Source: Janthinobacterium rivuli (GTDB lineage Bacteria > Pseudomonadota > Gammaproteobacteria > Burkholderiales > Burkholderiaceae_D). Taken from it: a stretch of DNA of 64,000 bases. Positions 1 through 8,766 of this stretch are shown one piece after another. The notes beneath the pieces were generated by a model. That model saw only the letters and a list, made by a program, of their open reading frames with translations, was not told the origin of the DNA and did not search any database. Numbering within the stretch: the stretch's first letter is position 1; the number at the start of each line of letters is the position of its first letter. Made by a program: the position numbers and the translations under genes. Location of the stretch: positions 5,828,001 through 5,892,000 of the forward strand of contig NZ_CP121464.1 in NCBI RefSeq assembly GCF_029690045.1, in the 5' to 3' direction.

Positions 1-22
1 CGGGTCTGACCCCGGTATCATC

Positions 23-598
23 TTACTTTGCGGCCGCATCGAGCGCCAGATTCAGTTCCAGCACATTCACCCTTGGTTCGCCGAAAAAGCCGATATACGC
101 GGTCTTCTGCACCTTGGCGATGGCGTTTTCCACCTGCGCCAGCGGCACGGCGCGCACGCGGGCCACGCGCGGCGCCTGGTACAGGGCACCCGCCAGGCTG
201 ATTTCCGGATCCAGGCCGCTGCTCGACGCCGTCACCAGGTCGACGGGAATGGCGCGCGTATTGCCCGGGTCAACTTCCTTCAGGGCGGCGATGCGCGCCT
301 TGACGGCGTCCACCAGGGCTGGATTGGTCGGTCCCTGGTTCGAGCCGCCCGAGCCGGCACCGTTATTGGCCATCGGCGCGGTGGCCGATGGCCGGCCCCA
401 GAAATACTTGGGCGAGGTGAATGACTGGCCGATCAGAGTCGAGCCGACGGGCTTGCCACCACGCTCGACGATGCTGCCGTTGACTTCATCGTTGAAAGCC
501 AGCTGCCCGATGCCGGCCGTGGCAAATGGATAGACGACGCCGCAGATCACGGTCAGCGCGGCAAACAGGACCAGGGCGGGACGTACGATAGTGCTCAT
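23..598 (-). CDS. kdpC: Potassium-transporting ATPase subunit KdpC
   Basis: 191 aa, the usual KdpC length. KdpC is the single-span periplasmic subunit of the high-affinity K+ P-type ATPase KdpFABC and helps the KdpB catalytic subunit bind ATP. The N-terminus has one hydrophobic segment (about residues 8-30). After it come the family motifs GQSF (about 57-60), a W-G-R-P-S-A segment, and the C-terminal V-N-V-L-E-L-N-L-A-L stretch. It is the last gene of the minus-strand kdpFABC run, 10 bp downstream of kdpB. A kdpDE sensor pair, often the next genes, would lie outside the window. Identification is firm. Confidence 0.97.
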   Translation of the reverse strand: MSTIVRPALVLFAALTVICGVVYPFATAGIGQLAFNDEVNGSIVERGGKPVGSTLIGQSFTSPKYFWGRPSATAPMANNGAGSGGSNQGPTNPALVDAVKARIAALKEVDPGNTRAIPVDLVTASSSGLDPEISLAGALYQAPRVARVRAVPLAQVENAIAKVQKTAYIGFFGEPRVNVLELNLALDAAAK

Positions 599-608
599 GA
601 TGGTTCCT

Positions 609-2693
609 TTAGACTAAATTGAGTGCGGACAGCAGCATATCGATCAGCTTGATCCCGATGAAGGGCAGGACGATGCCGCCCAGGCCGTAGATCAGCAGGT
701 TGCGGCGCAACAGGCTGGCCGCGCCGATGGCCCGGTATTGCACGCCTTTCAGCGCCAATGGAATCAGCACGACGATGATCAAGGCATTGAAGATCACGGC
801 CGACATGATGGCCGACGCAGGGCTGGCCAGGTGCATGATGTCGAGCGCCTTCAATTGCGGATACGTGCCCACGAAGGCGGCCGGGATGATGGCAAAGTAC
901 TTGGCGATATCGTTCGAAATCGAGAACGTCGTCAGCGAGCCGCGCGTCATCAGCATCTGCTTGCCGATTTCAACGATTTCCAGCAGCTTGGTCGGGTTCG
1001 AATCCAGGTCGACCATATTGCCCGCCTCCTTTGCCGCCTGCGTGCCCGAGTTCATGGCCACGGCCACGTCGGCCTGCGCCAGCGCCGGGGCATCGTTGGT
1101 GCCGTCGCCCGTCATCGCCACCAGCCGGCCTTCGGACTGGTAGCTGCGGATCAGTTTCAGTTTGTCTTCCGGCGTCGCTTCGGCGAGGAAATCGTCCACG
1201 CCCGCCTCGGCCGCAATCGCCGCCGCCGTCAGCTTGTTGTCGCCCGTGATCATGACCGTCTTGATGCCCATGCGGCGCAATTCCGCGAAGCGCTCCTTGA
1301 TGCCGCCCTTGACGATATCCTTCAGCTCCACGGCGCCCATCACGCGGCCGTCGTCGACCACCACCAGCGGCGTGCTGCCGCGGCGCGCGATGTCGTCGAC
1401 GGCGCGCCCCACCTCGGCCGGATACGGCTGGCCCAGCGCTTCCACATACTTTTTCATGGAATCGGCCGCGCCCTTGCGCAGCTGGCGCACCTGCTGCTCG
1501 CCAGGGATATCCACGCCGCTCATGCGCGTTTGCGCCGTGAAGGGCACGAAGGTGGCGTGCAGGCTGGCCATCTCGCGTTCGCGGATGTTGAACTTTTGCT
1601 TGGCCAGCACGACGATGCTGCGCCCTTCCGGCGTTTCATCGGCCAGCGAGGCCAGCTGCGCCGCATCGGCCAGCTGCTGCTCCGTCACGCCGGGCGCCGG
1701 CACGAAGCTCGACGCCTGGCGATTGCCCAGGGTGATGGTGCCCGTTTTATCGAGCAGCAGCACGTCGACGTCGCCGGCCGCTTCCACGGCGCGGCCCGAC
1801 GTGGCGATCACATTGGCCTGCATCATGCGGCTCATGCCGGCCACGCCGATGGCGGACAACAAACCGCCGATGGTGGTCGGAATCAGGCATACGAGCAGCG
1901 CGATCAGCACGGTGATCGTCACCGGCGTGCCAGTGCCGGCCGCCGCCACGGAAAACAGCGAATACGGCAGCAGGGTCACGGTGACGATCAGGAACACGAT
2001 CGACAGGGCCACCAGTAAAATCGTCAGGGCGATCTCATTTGGCGTCTTCTGGCGCTTGGCGCCTTCGACCATGGCGATCATGCGGTCGATGAACGCTTCA
2101 CCGGGGTTGACGGAGACGCGCACCAGCAGCCAGTCCGACAGCACGCGGGTGCCGCCCGTCACAGCCGAAAAATCGCCACCCGATTCGCGGATGACGGGCG
2201 CCGATTCGCCCGTGATGGCGCTTTCGTCGACGGAGGCCACGCCGGCCGTCACTTCGCCGTCGGCCGGAATCACGTCGCCCGCTTCGACCAGCACCGTCAT
2301 GCCCTTGCGCAGGTCGGTGGCCGGCGTGGGCAGCCAGGAAGTGCCGTATTTCGGCGTCTGCATTTTCTTTGCCATCACCGTCTGCTTGAGGGCGCGCAGC
2401 GAGGCCGCCTGCGCCTTGCTGCGGCCTTCGGCCAGCGCTTCGGCGAAGTTCGCGAACAGCACGGTAAACCACAGCCACACGGCGACGGCGGCGATGAAGC
2501 CGAACGGCGCTTCGCCCTGGCCACCGCTGATCCCGGCCTGGGTCGCCAGCAGGCTCGTGATGATGCTGCCCACGTAGACGACGAACATCACGGGGCTGCG
2601 CCACTGCGTGCGGGGGTCGAGTTTTTTGAACGCATCGACGACGGCGGGGCCGATCAGTGCGGAATCGAACAAAGTCAGGCTTGTGCGTGACAT
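609..2693 (-). CDS. kdpB: Potassium-transporting P-type ATPase subunit KdpB
   Basis: 694 aa, full length. This is the catalytic subunit of KdpFABC and couples ATP hydrolysis to K+ uptake at the inner membrane. Visible P-type ATPase signatures are TGES (about 161-164, actuator domain), the phosphorylation site D-K-T-G-T at Asp315, and the hinge [11 protein letters not shown] near residue 525. Membrane pairs lie near residues 35-55, 65-85, 225-245 and 255-285, with a C-terminal group at about 590-690. It sits 9 bp downstream of kdpA and is almost certainly cotranscribed and translated with it. All catalytic residues are present. Confidence 0.98.
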   Translation of the reverse strand: MSRTSLTLFDSALIGPAVVDAFKKLDPRTQWRSPVMFVVYVGSIITSLLATQAGISGGQGEAPFGFIAAVAVWLWFTVLFANFAEALAEGRSKAQAASLRALKQTVMAKKMQTPKYGTSWLPTPATDLRKGMTVLVEAGDVIPADGEVTAGVASVDESAITGESAPVIRESGGDFSAVTGGTRVLSDWLLVRVSVNPGEAFIDRMIAMVEGAKRQKTPNEIALTILLVALSIVFLIVTVTLLPYSLFSVAAAGTGTPVTITVLIALLVCLIPTTIGGLLSAIGVAGMSRMMQANVIATSGRAVEAAGDVDVLLLDKTGTITLGNRQASSFVPAPGVTEQQLADAAQLASLADETPEGRSIVVLAKQKFNIREREMASLHATFVPFTAQTRMSGVDIPGEQQVRQLRKGAADSMKKYVEALGQPYPAEVGRAVDDIARRGSTPLVVVDDGRVMGAVELKDIVKGGIKERFAELRRMGIKTVMITGDNKLTAAAIAAEAGVDDFLAEATPEDKLKLIRSYQSEGRLVAMTGDGTNDAPALAQADVAVAMNSGTQAAKEAGNMVDLDSNPTKLLEIVEIGKQMLMTRGSLTTFSISNDIAKYFAIIPAAFVGTYPQLKALDIMHLASPASAIMSAVIFNALIIVVLIPLALKGVQYRAIGAASLLRRNLLIYGLGGIVLPFIGIKLIDMLLSALNLV

Positions 2694-2702
2694 GGTAGCC
2701 TC

Positions 2703-4511
2703 TTATTTGATGAAAAGTTGCAGGTGTTCGACGATCGGGCCCAGGGCCAGCGCGGGAACGTAATTCAATACACCGACCAGGACGACGACGCCGATCAGCA
2801 AGCCGATGAACATGGGGCCGTGCGTGGGCATGGTGCCGGCATTGGCCGACAGGCGCTGCTTGGCCGCCAGCGAACCGGCCACCGCCAGCACGGGTACGAT
2901 CACGCCGAAGCGGCCGAACCACATGGCGATCGCCAGCATCACGTTGTAGAAAGGCGTGTTGGCGGACAGGCCAGCAAACGCGCTGCCGTTGTTGTTGGCC
3001 GCCGACGTGAAGGCGTACAGGATTTCCGAGAAACCATGCGCGCCCGGATTGGCCACGCCGATCTTGCCCGGTTCGACCATCACGGCGATCGCCGTGCCCG
3101 TCAAGACGAGGGCTGGCGTGATCAGGATGGCCAGCGAGACCATCTTCATTTCATACGCCTGGATTTTCTTGCCCAGGTATTCAGGCGTGCGGCCGATCAT
3201 CAGGCCGGCGATGAAGACGGCCAGGATGGCGAACATCAGCATGCCGTACAGACCCGTGCCCACGCCGCCGAAGACCACTTCGCCGAACTGCATCAGCAGC
3301 AGCGGCACCATGCCGCCCAGGGGCATGTAGGAGTCGTGCATGGAATTGACGGCGCCGCACGATGCCGCCGTCGTCACCGCCGCGAACAGGGTCGAGGAGC
3401 TGATGCCGAAACGCGTTTCCTTGCCTTCCATATTGCCGCCCGATTGCAGGCTGCTGGCCTGCTGGTCCACGCCCAGCGCTTGCAAGGCGGGATTGGCTTG
3501 CTGCTCGGCGCTCATCACGCCGGCCGTCATGACGACAAAGATCAGGGTCATCGCGGCCAGCACGGCCCAACCCTGGCGCAGGTCGCCCACCATGCGGCCA
3601 AAGGTGAAGCACAGGCCGGCGGGAATGATGAAGATGGCCAGCATCTGCAGGAAGTTCGACAGCGCGGTCGGATTTTCATACGGGTGCGAGGAGTTGGCAT
3701 TGAAGAAACCGCCGCCATTCGTGCCCAGCAGCTTGATCGATTCCTGCGAAGCGACGGGGCCCATGGCAATCGTCTGCGTGGTCGCCACTTGCGCTTCCAT
3801 TACAGGCTTGCCGGCGGTATCGAGCACGGGCTGGCCGTCGGCCGTCACCTTCGGCGTTTCATACGCCACGTGGTCGAGCAGGGTCACTTCCTTGTAGGCG
3901 GAAAAATTCTGGATCATGCCTTCGCCCATGAAGACGACGGACAGGGCCAGCGACAGCGGCAGCAGGATGTACAGGGTAGAGCGCACCAGGTCGACCCAGA
4001 AATTGCCGATCGATTTGCCCGAACGCGAAGCGAAGCCGCGCACCAGCGCGAAGATCACGGCGATGCCGGTGGCCGCCGAGAAGAAGTTCTGGCACGCCAT
4101 GCCCAGCATCTGGGTCAGATAGCTCATGGTCTGTTCGCCGCCATAGCCCTGCCAGTTGGTATTGGCGACGAAGCTGACGGTGGTATTGAACGAGGAATCG
4201 GGGCTGACGGCGCCCAGGCCCTGTGGATTCAACGGTAAAAAGCCCTGCAGGCGCTGCAGGCCGTAGACGAAGACGGCGCCCACGGTATTGAAAACGATCA
4301 GGGCGATGGCATAGCTTTTCCAGCCCATGGCCTTGTCGGCGGGCAGGCCGGACCAGCGGTACAGCAGGTTTTCCAGCTTTTGCAGCCAGCCCAGGCCGCG
4401 CACGGGCGCATCGCCGGCCACTTTGGCCATGTACAGGCCCAGCGGATAGCCGGCGGCCAGCAGCACGGCCAGGAAGGCCACCAATAACAGTATCGATTGC
4501 GTCGTCATCAC
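2703..4511 (-). CDS. kdpA: Potassium-transporting ATPase subunit KdpA
   Basis: 602 aa. KdpA is the channel-like K+-binding subunit, related to the SKT/Trk superfamily, with four pore-loop repeats and about ten membrane spans. The diagnostic motif TNGGGFFNANSSHPYENP is present near residue 265, and GNNNGSAFAGL-type pore sequence (A-A-N-N-N-G-S-A-F-A-G) appears near residue 480. The start overlaps the kdpF stop by 4 bp, which suggests translational coupling. Length and motifs match functional KdpA proteins, and nothing looks broken. Confidence 0.97.
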   Translation of the reverse strand: MMTTQSILLLVAFLAVLLAAGYPLGLYMAKVAGDAPVRGLGWLQKLENLLYRWSGLPADKAMGWKSYAIALIVFNTVGAVFVYGLQRLQGFLPLNPQGLGAVSPDSSFNTTVSFVANTNWQGYGGEQTMSYLTQMLGMACQNFFSAATGIAVIFALVRGFASRSGKSIGNFWVDLVRSTLYILLPLSLALSVVFMGEGMIQNFSAYKEVTLLDHVAYETPKVTADGQPVLDTAGKPVMEAQVATTQTIAMGPVASQESIKLLGTNGGGFFNANSSHPYENPTALSNFLQMLAIFIIPAGLCFTFGRMVGDLRQGWAVLAAMTLIFVVMTAGVMSAEQQANPALQALGVDQQASSLQSGGNMEGKETRFGISSSTLFAAVTTAASCGAVNSMHDSYMPLGGMVPLLLMQFGEVVFGGVGTGLYGMLMFAILAVFIAGLMIGRTPEYLGKKIQAYEMKMVSLAILITPALVLTGTAIAVMVEPGKIGVANPGAHGFSEILYAFTSAANNNGSAFAGLSANTPFYNVMLAIAMWFGRFGVIVPVLAVAGSLAAKQRLSANAGTMPTHGPMFIGLLIGVVVLVGVLNYVPALALGPIVEHLQLFIK

Positions 4512-4597
4512 AGTTCCTCCGCCTTCAGCAGCGCCACCAGCAGGTACACGAGCAGGCCAGCCGAGACGACGGCGCCCAGCACATAAAACGCGTTCAT
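4508..4597 (-). CDS. kdpF: KdpF small membrane subunit
   Basis: A 29-aa peptide that is almost entirely one transmembrane helix (V-L-G-A-V-V-S-A-G-L-L-V-Y-L-L-V-A-L-L-K) and ends in K-A-E-E-L, typical of KdpF. KdpF stabilises the KdpFABC complex in the membrane. Its ATG overlaps the stop of the upstream leader ORF as ATGA, and its own stop overlaps the kdpA start. The same frame is open further upstream, but that extension has no KdpF-like content, so the short form was chosen. Position and sequence make the call secure despite the size. Confidence 0.9.
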   Translation of the reverse strand: MNAFYVLGAVVSAGLLVYLLVALLKAEEL

Positions 4598-4686
4598 TTG
4601 ACGCTCCCTAATTTGTCGCAGGCGACGGCAAAGCCGGCCGCCACGACGAAAAACACGGCAATCAAGCCGAGATACACGAGATCCAT
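4594..4686 (-). CDS. Small membrane leader protein upstream of kdpF
   Basis: A 30-aa ORF, M-D-L-V-Y-L-G-L-I-A-V-F-F-V-V-A-A-G-F-A then a short C-A-C-D-K-L tail. It has one predicted membrane helix with an acidic start. Purine-rich GAGGGTGGGA lies directly before the ATG, and the stop overlaps the kdpF start as ATGA, so the two should be translationally coupled. From memory, similar peptides starting M-D-(W/L)-(I/V)-Y precede kdpF in other proteobacteria and are usually missed or mis-annotated. No function is known. It may be an extra small subunit of the Kdp pump or a leader peptide. Confidence 0.7.
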   Translation of the reverse strand: MDLVYLGLIAVFFVVAAGFAVACDKLGSVK

Positions 4687-4768
4687 TCCCACCCTCACAC
4701 AGGTTTGTTTTGATAGTGAGCAGATTAGCCAAAAGGGTCTAAAAAATTCGTAAAGACTGGGGAGGTGC

Positions 4769-4786
4769 ATGTAAACAAGATGTAAA
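4769..4786 (-). promoter_or_regulatory. Candidate KdpE operator (direct repeat)
   Basis: Read on the minus strand, two identical TTTACAT heptamers are 11 bp apart (TTTACAT-CTTG-TTTACAT), about one helical turn, some 83 bp upstream of the leader ORF. KdpE response regulators bind AT-rich direct repeats of this general kind (TTTATA/TTTACA) upstream of kdpFABC. The repeat is seen directly. Its assignment to KdpE is inference from position and resemblance. Confidence 0.45.
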
Positions 4787-4944
4787 AACGGGAGCTTTAC
4801 CGCATAAAATCCATCACAATTGGCGCAAAACCACGCGCGCGGCGCACTGTTGTTGCCTTGGAGTAGCGCTATTGCTCGCGGGACAAGATAGAATGCGCGA
4901 GCGTCCGCACAAGGACGCCAAGCCTGCCGCACTGCCCTCCCCCA

Positions 4945-4980
4945 GTGACGCTGGACGGGATATACTGTATATTCATACAG
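4945..4980 (+). promoter_or_regulatory. Putative parE promoter overlapped by a LexA (SOS) box
   Basis: CTGT-ATATTCAT-ACAG (4965-4980) is an exact match to the CTGT-N8-ACAG LexA consensus, including the AT-rich centre. A plausible sigma70 promoter on the plus strand is GTGACG (4945-4950), 17-bp spacer, TATATT (4968-4973), so the box would cover the -10. The start of parE lies 80 bp downstream. The palindrome is seen directly. Control of parE is inferred, and the box could also act on a leftward transcript. Confidence 0.65.
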
Positions 4981-5059
4981 TTATCGCCGCCGCTGTCATT
5001 GCGCCCGCAGTGCCCTGGCCTGGCGTTCCAACCACTGTCTTTACTTAGCTTGAACACGT

Positions 5060-7057
5060 ATGGCCACTAAAAAACCAGCATCCGACTACAGCGAATCATC
5101 CATCCGTGTCCTGAAAGGACTGGAACCCGTCAAGCAGCGCCCGGGGATGTACACCCGCACTGAAAATCCGCTGCACATCATTCAGGAAGTGATCGACAAT
5201 GCCTCCGACGAGGCGCTGGGCGGTCATTGCACGCATATCGCCGTCACGCAAAACACGGACGGCAGCATCACCGTCGAAGACAATGGCCGCGGCATTCCCG
5301 TCGGCCTGCACCCGGAAGAAGGCGTGCCGACGGTGGAAATCGTGTTTACACGGCTGCACGCGGGCGGCAAGTTCGACAAGGGTTCGGGCGGCGCCTACGC
5401 GTTCTCGGGCGGTCTGCACGGCGTCGGCGTGTCCGTCACCAATGCGCTGTCGACGCGCCTGGAAATCACCGTCTGGCGCAAGGAAAGCGATGGCAACGGC
5501 TTGCACCACATGGTGTTCGCGAATGGCGACGTGATCGAGCCCTTGACTTCCCGCCCCGCCCCGCGCGACGGCAAAAAATCGGGTACGCGCGTCACGGCCT
5601 GGCCCGATGCGAAATACTTTGATTCGCCGAACATCTCGCAAACGGAGCTGCAACGGCTGCTGCGCTCGAAAGCCGTGCTGCTGCCGGGCGTGACCGTCAC
5701 GCTCACCAACGCGAAAACGGGCGACACGCAGACCTGGCAGTACGCGGAAGGCTTGCGCGGCTACCTGACTGAAACGCTGGCGCAGGTATCGAATGGCGAA
5801 ACCCTGATTCCCCTGTTCGAAGGCGCGCAGTACGCTGGCCCGGATTCGGAAGGCTTTGCCGAAGGCGAAGGCGCGGCCTGGGTGGTCGCGTGGACGGAAG
5901 AAGGCGCCATCGTGCGCGAATCGTATGTCAACCTGATCCCCACCTCGAATGGCGGCACGCACGAATCGGGCTTGCGCGACGGCCTGTTCGGCGCCGTGAA
6001 AAACTTCGTCGAAATGCATTCGCTGCTGCCGAAAGGCGTCAAATTGCTGCCGGAAGACGTGTTCGCGCGCGCCTCGTTCGTGTTGTCGGCCAAGGTGCTG
6101 GACCCGCAATTCCAGGGCCAGATCAAGGAGCGTCTGAATTCGCGCGACGCCGTGCGCCTCGTCTCGACCTTCACCAAGCCGCCGCTGGAACTGTGGCTGA
6201 ACCAGCACGTCGACTACGGCAAGAAGCTGGCCGATCTCGTGATCAAACAGGCGCAGTCGCGCCAGCGCTCGCTGCAAAAAGTGGAAAAGAAAAAATCCTC
6301 AGGCGTCGCCGTCCTTCCCGGCAAGCTGACCGACTGCGAATCGTCGGACATCGCGCGCAATGAACTGTTCCTCGTCGAGGGCGACTCGGCGGGCGGTTCG
6401 GCCAAGATGGGCCGCGACAAGGAATTCCAGGCGATCCTGCCCCTGCGCGGCAAGGTCTTGAATTCGTGGGAAACGGACCGCGACCGCCTGTTCGCCAACA
6501 ACGAGATCCACGACATCGCGGTCGCCATCGGCGTCGATCCGCACAGCGTGGGCGACTCGCCCGACCTGTCCGGCCTGCGCTACGGCAAGATCTGCATCCT
6601 GTCCGACGCGGACGTGGACGGCTCACACATCCAGGTACTGCTGCTGACCCTATTCTTCAAGCACTTCCCGGTCCTGATCAACAAGGGCCACATCTGCATC
6701 GCCCGCCCGCCTTTGTACCGCGTGGACGCGCCAGCGCGCGGCAAGAAGCCGATGCAGAAGATCTATGCGCTCGACGACGGCGAACTGGTCGCCATCGAAG
6801 ACAAGCTGCGCAAGGAAGGCGTGAAACAGGGCGCCTGGTCGATCTCGCGCTTCAAGGGCCTGGGCGAGATGAACGCCGAGCAGCTATGGGAAACGACGAT
6901 GAACCCGGACACGCGCCGCCTGCTGCCCGTGACCTTGGGTGAAGTCGACCACATGGCCTCGGCCTCGCGCTTCAATATGTTGATGGGCAAGGGCGAAGCG
7001 GCCGGACGCCGCGCCTGGATCGAAGAACACGGCAATGAGGCGGAGGCGGATATCTGA
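5060..7057 (+). CDS. parE: DNA topoisomerase IV subunit B
   Basis: 665 aa. ParE is the ATPase half of topoisomerase IV, which decatenates replicated chromosomes. The GHKL ATPase motifs are present: D-N-A-S-D-E-A (near 48), D-N-G-R-G-I-P (near 78) and G-G-L-H-G-V-G (near 120). The TOPRIM acidic residues follow in E-G-D-S-A-G-G (near 439) and D-A-D-V-D-G-S-H (near 515). The C-terminus F-K-G-L-G-E-M then S-R-F-N-M-L-M is typical. It is ParE rather than GyrB because of its length, the lack of the GyrB insert, and parC in the same operon. Its stop overlaps the next start (TGATG). Confidence 0.95.
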   Translation: MATKKPASDYSESSIRVLKGLEPVKQRPGMYTRTENPLHIIQEVIDNASDEALGGHCTHIAVTQNTDGSITVEDNGRGIPVGLHPEEGVPTVEIVFTRLHAGGKFDKGSGGAYAFSGGLHGVGVSVTNALSTRLEITVWRKESDGNGLHHMVFANGDVIEPLTSRPAPRDGKKSGTRVTAWPDAKYFDSPNISQTELQRLLRSKAVLLPGVTVTLTNAKTGDTQTWQYAEGLRGYLTETLAQVSNGETLIPLFEGAQYAGPDSEGFAEGEGAAWVVAWTEEGAIVRESYVNLIPTSNGGTHESGLRDGLFGAVKNFVEMHSLLPKGVKLLPEDVFARASFVLSAKVLDPQFQGQIKERLNSRDAVRLVSTFTKPPLELWLNQHVDYGKKLADLVIKQAQSRQRSLQKVEKKKSSGVAVLPGKLTDCESSDIARNELFLVEGDSAGGSAKMGRDKEFQAILPLRGKVLNSWETDRDRLFANNEIHDIAVAIGVDPHSVGDSPDLSGLRYGKICILSDADVDGSHIQVLLLTLFFKHFPVLINKGHICIARPPLYRVDAPARGKKPMQKIYALDDGELVAIEDKLRKEGVKQGAWSISRFKGLGEMNAEQLWETTMNPDTRRLLPVTLGEVDHMASASRFNMLMGKGEAAGRRAWIEEHGNEAEADI

Positions 7058-8766
7058 TGATCATCGGCATCGACCTGGGCACCACCAACAGCCTGGTCGC
7101 CATCTGGCGCGACGGCAAGGCTTCCATCATCCCGAATGCGCTCGGTGAACACCTGACGCCGTCGTGCGTCAGCATCGATGACGACGGCACCGTGCTGGTG
7201 GGCCGCGCCGCGCGCGAGCGCCTGCAGACGCACCCGCAGCTGACGGCGGCCGTCTTCAAGCGCTACATGGGCAGTGAAAAGAAGATCACCCTCGGCACGC
7301 AGCAATTCCGTCCGGAAGAACTGTCGTCGATGGTGCTGCGCGCGCTGAAGGAAGATGCCGAAGCCTTCCTCGGCCACAAGGTCGAGGAAGCCATCATCAC
7401 CGTGCCCGCGTATTTCAGCGATGCGCAGCGCAAGGCCACGCGCATCGCCGGCCAGCTGGCGGGCCTGCGCGTCGAGCGCCTGCTCAACGAGCCGACGGCC
7501 GCCGCGCTGGCCTACGGCATCCGCGACAAGGAACAGGAAAGCAAATTTCTCGTCTTCGACCTGGGCGGCGGCACCTTCGACGTGTCGATCCTGGAACTGT
7601 TCGAAGGCGTGATGGAAGTGCGGGCCTCGGCCGGCGACAATTTTCTGGGCGGCGAAGACTTCGTCACCGTGCTGGTCGACGCTTTCATGGAAGGCAGCGG
7701 CTTGCGCGACGCCGTCGGCAGCCGCCTGCTCGACCCGCGCCAGCAACAGCTGCTGCGCGATGAAGCCGAGCGCGTCAAGCGCCTGCTGTCGGACCAGCCG
7801 TCCGCGCGCATGGCCACGCGCTACCAGGACAAGGAATACAGCTGGGAGATCGGCGAAGACAAACTGGCGCAGCTGTGCGAGCCCCTGCTGGCCCGCTTGC
7901 GCCTGCCCGTGGAACGGGCGCTGCGCGACGCCACCATCCGCGCCGCGGAATTGAATGAAGTGGTGCTGGCCGGCGGCGCCACGCGCATGCCGCTGGTGCG
8001 CAAACTCGTCTCGCGCATGTTCGGCCGCTTCCCTGCCATCCACCTGGATCCGGATGAAGCCGTGGCGCTGGGCGCCGCCGTGCAGGCTGGCCTCAAGATG
8101 CGCGACGCGGCCCTCGACGAAGTGGTCATGACGGACGTGGCGCCGTATTCGCTGGGCATTTCCATTTCACGCCAGGTCGGCGCGAACCAGTATGAAGGCG
8201 GGCATTACCTGCCCATCATCGAGCGCAACTCCGTGGTGCCCGTCTCGCGCACGGAAAACATCACCACCATCCACGACAACCAGAAGGAAATCAACGTGGC
8301 GATCTTCCAGGGCGAATCGCGCCTGGTGGCCGACAACGTTTTCCTTGGCAAGATCAGCTTCCCGATCCCCGCGAAAAAGGCGGGCGAGATCGGCATCGAC
8401 GTGCGCTTCACCTACGACGTCAGCGGCGTGCTGGAAGCGGAAGTGACGGTGCTGGCCACGCAGGAACGCCACAAGATGATCATCAGCGATAACGCTGGCG
8501 TGATGACGCCGGAGCAGATCGAGCAGCGCTTTGCGGAACTGGCCGACCTGAAGATCCACCCGCGCGAGCAGATGGAAAACCGCACCCTGGTCACGCGCGC
8601 CGACCGCCTGTACGAACAGTCGCTGGGCGACGTGCGCCAGTACCTGGCGGCGCACACGGCCAACTTCCAGGCCGCGCTGGAAACGCAGGACCCGAACACC
8701 ATCCGCAAGGCGCGCCAGGCATTGGATGACGTGCTGCGCCAGGTCGAGAGCGAGAGCTTCCTGTAG
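7057..8766 (+). CDS. hscC: HscC-type Hsp70 family chaperone
   Basis: 569 aa, shorter than DnaK (about 640) and close to Escherichia coli HscC (Hsc62). The nucleotide-binding domain shows G-I-D-L-G-T-T-N-S at residues 4-12, P-A-Y-F-S-D-A-Q-R near 127 and D-L-G-G-G-T-F-D near 168. The substrate domain begins near 380, and the C-terminal lid is short without the DnaK EEVD tail. Its ATG overlaps the parE stop by 1 bp, and its stop directly abuts the next gene, a J-like membrane protein, as expected for a dedicated Hsp70/co-chaperone pair. Clients are unknown. The location inside the parE-parC operon is unusual. Confidence 0.85.
   Translation: MIIGIDLGTTNSLVAIWRDGKASIIPNALGEHLTPSCVSIDDDGTVLVGRAARERLQTHPQLTAAVFKRYMGSEKKITLGTQQFRPEELSSMVLRALKEDAEAFLGHKVEEAIITVPAYFSDAQRKATRIAGQLAGLRVERLLNEPTAAALAYGIRDKEQESKFLVFDLGGGTFDVSILELFEGVMEVRASAGDNFLGGEDFVTVLVDAFMEGSGLRDAVGSRLLDPRQQQLLRDEAERVKRLLSDQPSARMATRYQDKEYSWEIGEDKLAQLCEPLLARLRLPVERALRDATIRAAELNEVVLAGGATRMPLVRKLVSRMFGRFPAIHLDPDEAVALGAAVQAGLKMRDAALDEVVMTDVAPYSLGISISRQVGANQYEGGHYLPIIERNSVVPVSRTENITTIHDNQKEINVAIFQGESRLVADNVFLGKISFPIPAKKAGEIGIDVRFTYDVSGVLEAEVTVLATQERHKMIISDNAGVMTPEQIEQRFAELADLKIHPREQMENRTLVTRADRLYEQSLGDVRQYLAAHTANFQAALETQDPNTIRKARQALDDVLRQVESESFL

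Larger units (their letters stand above)
4687..5059. other. Divergent intergenic region kdp / parE
   Basis: 373 bp between the divergent kdp and parE operons. The kdp side is AT-rich and carries the TTTACAT direct repeat. The parE side carries a perfect LexA-type palindrome at 4965-4980. No credible additional coding sequence was seen; short open frames here lack ribosome-binding sites and recognisable content. Confidence 0.7.

Noticed and set aside
5060..7057. Alternative assignment of the type II topoisomerase B subunit as GyrB
   Set aside because: About 665 aa without the GyrB insertion and in one operon with a ParC-type subunit lacking the GyrA box.
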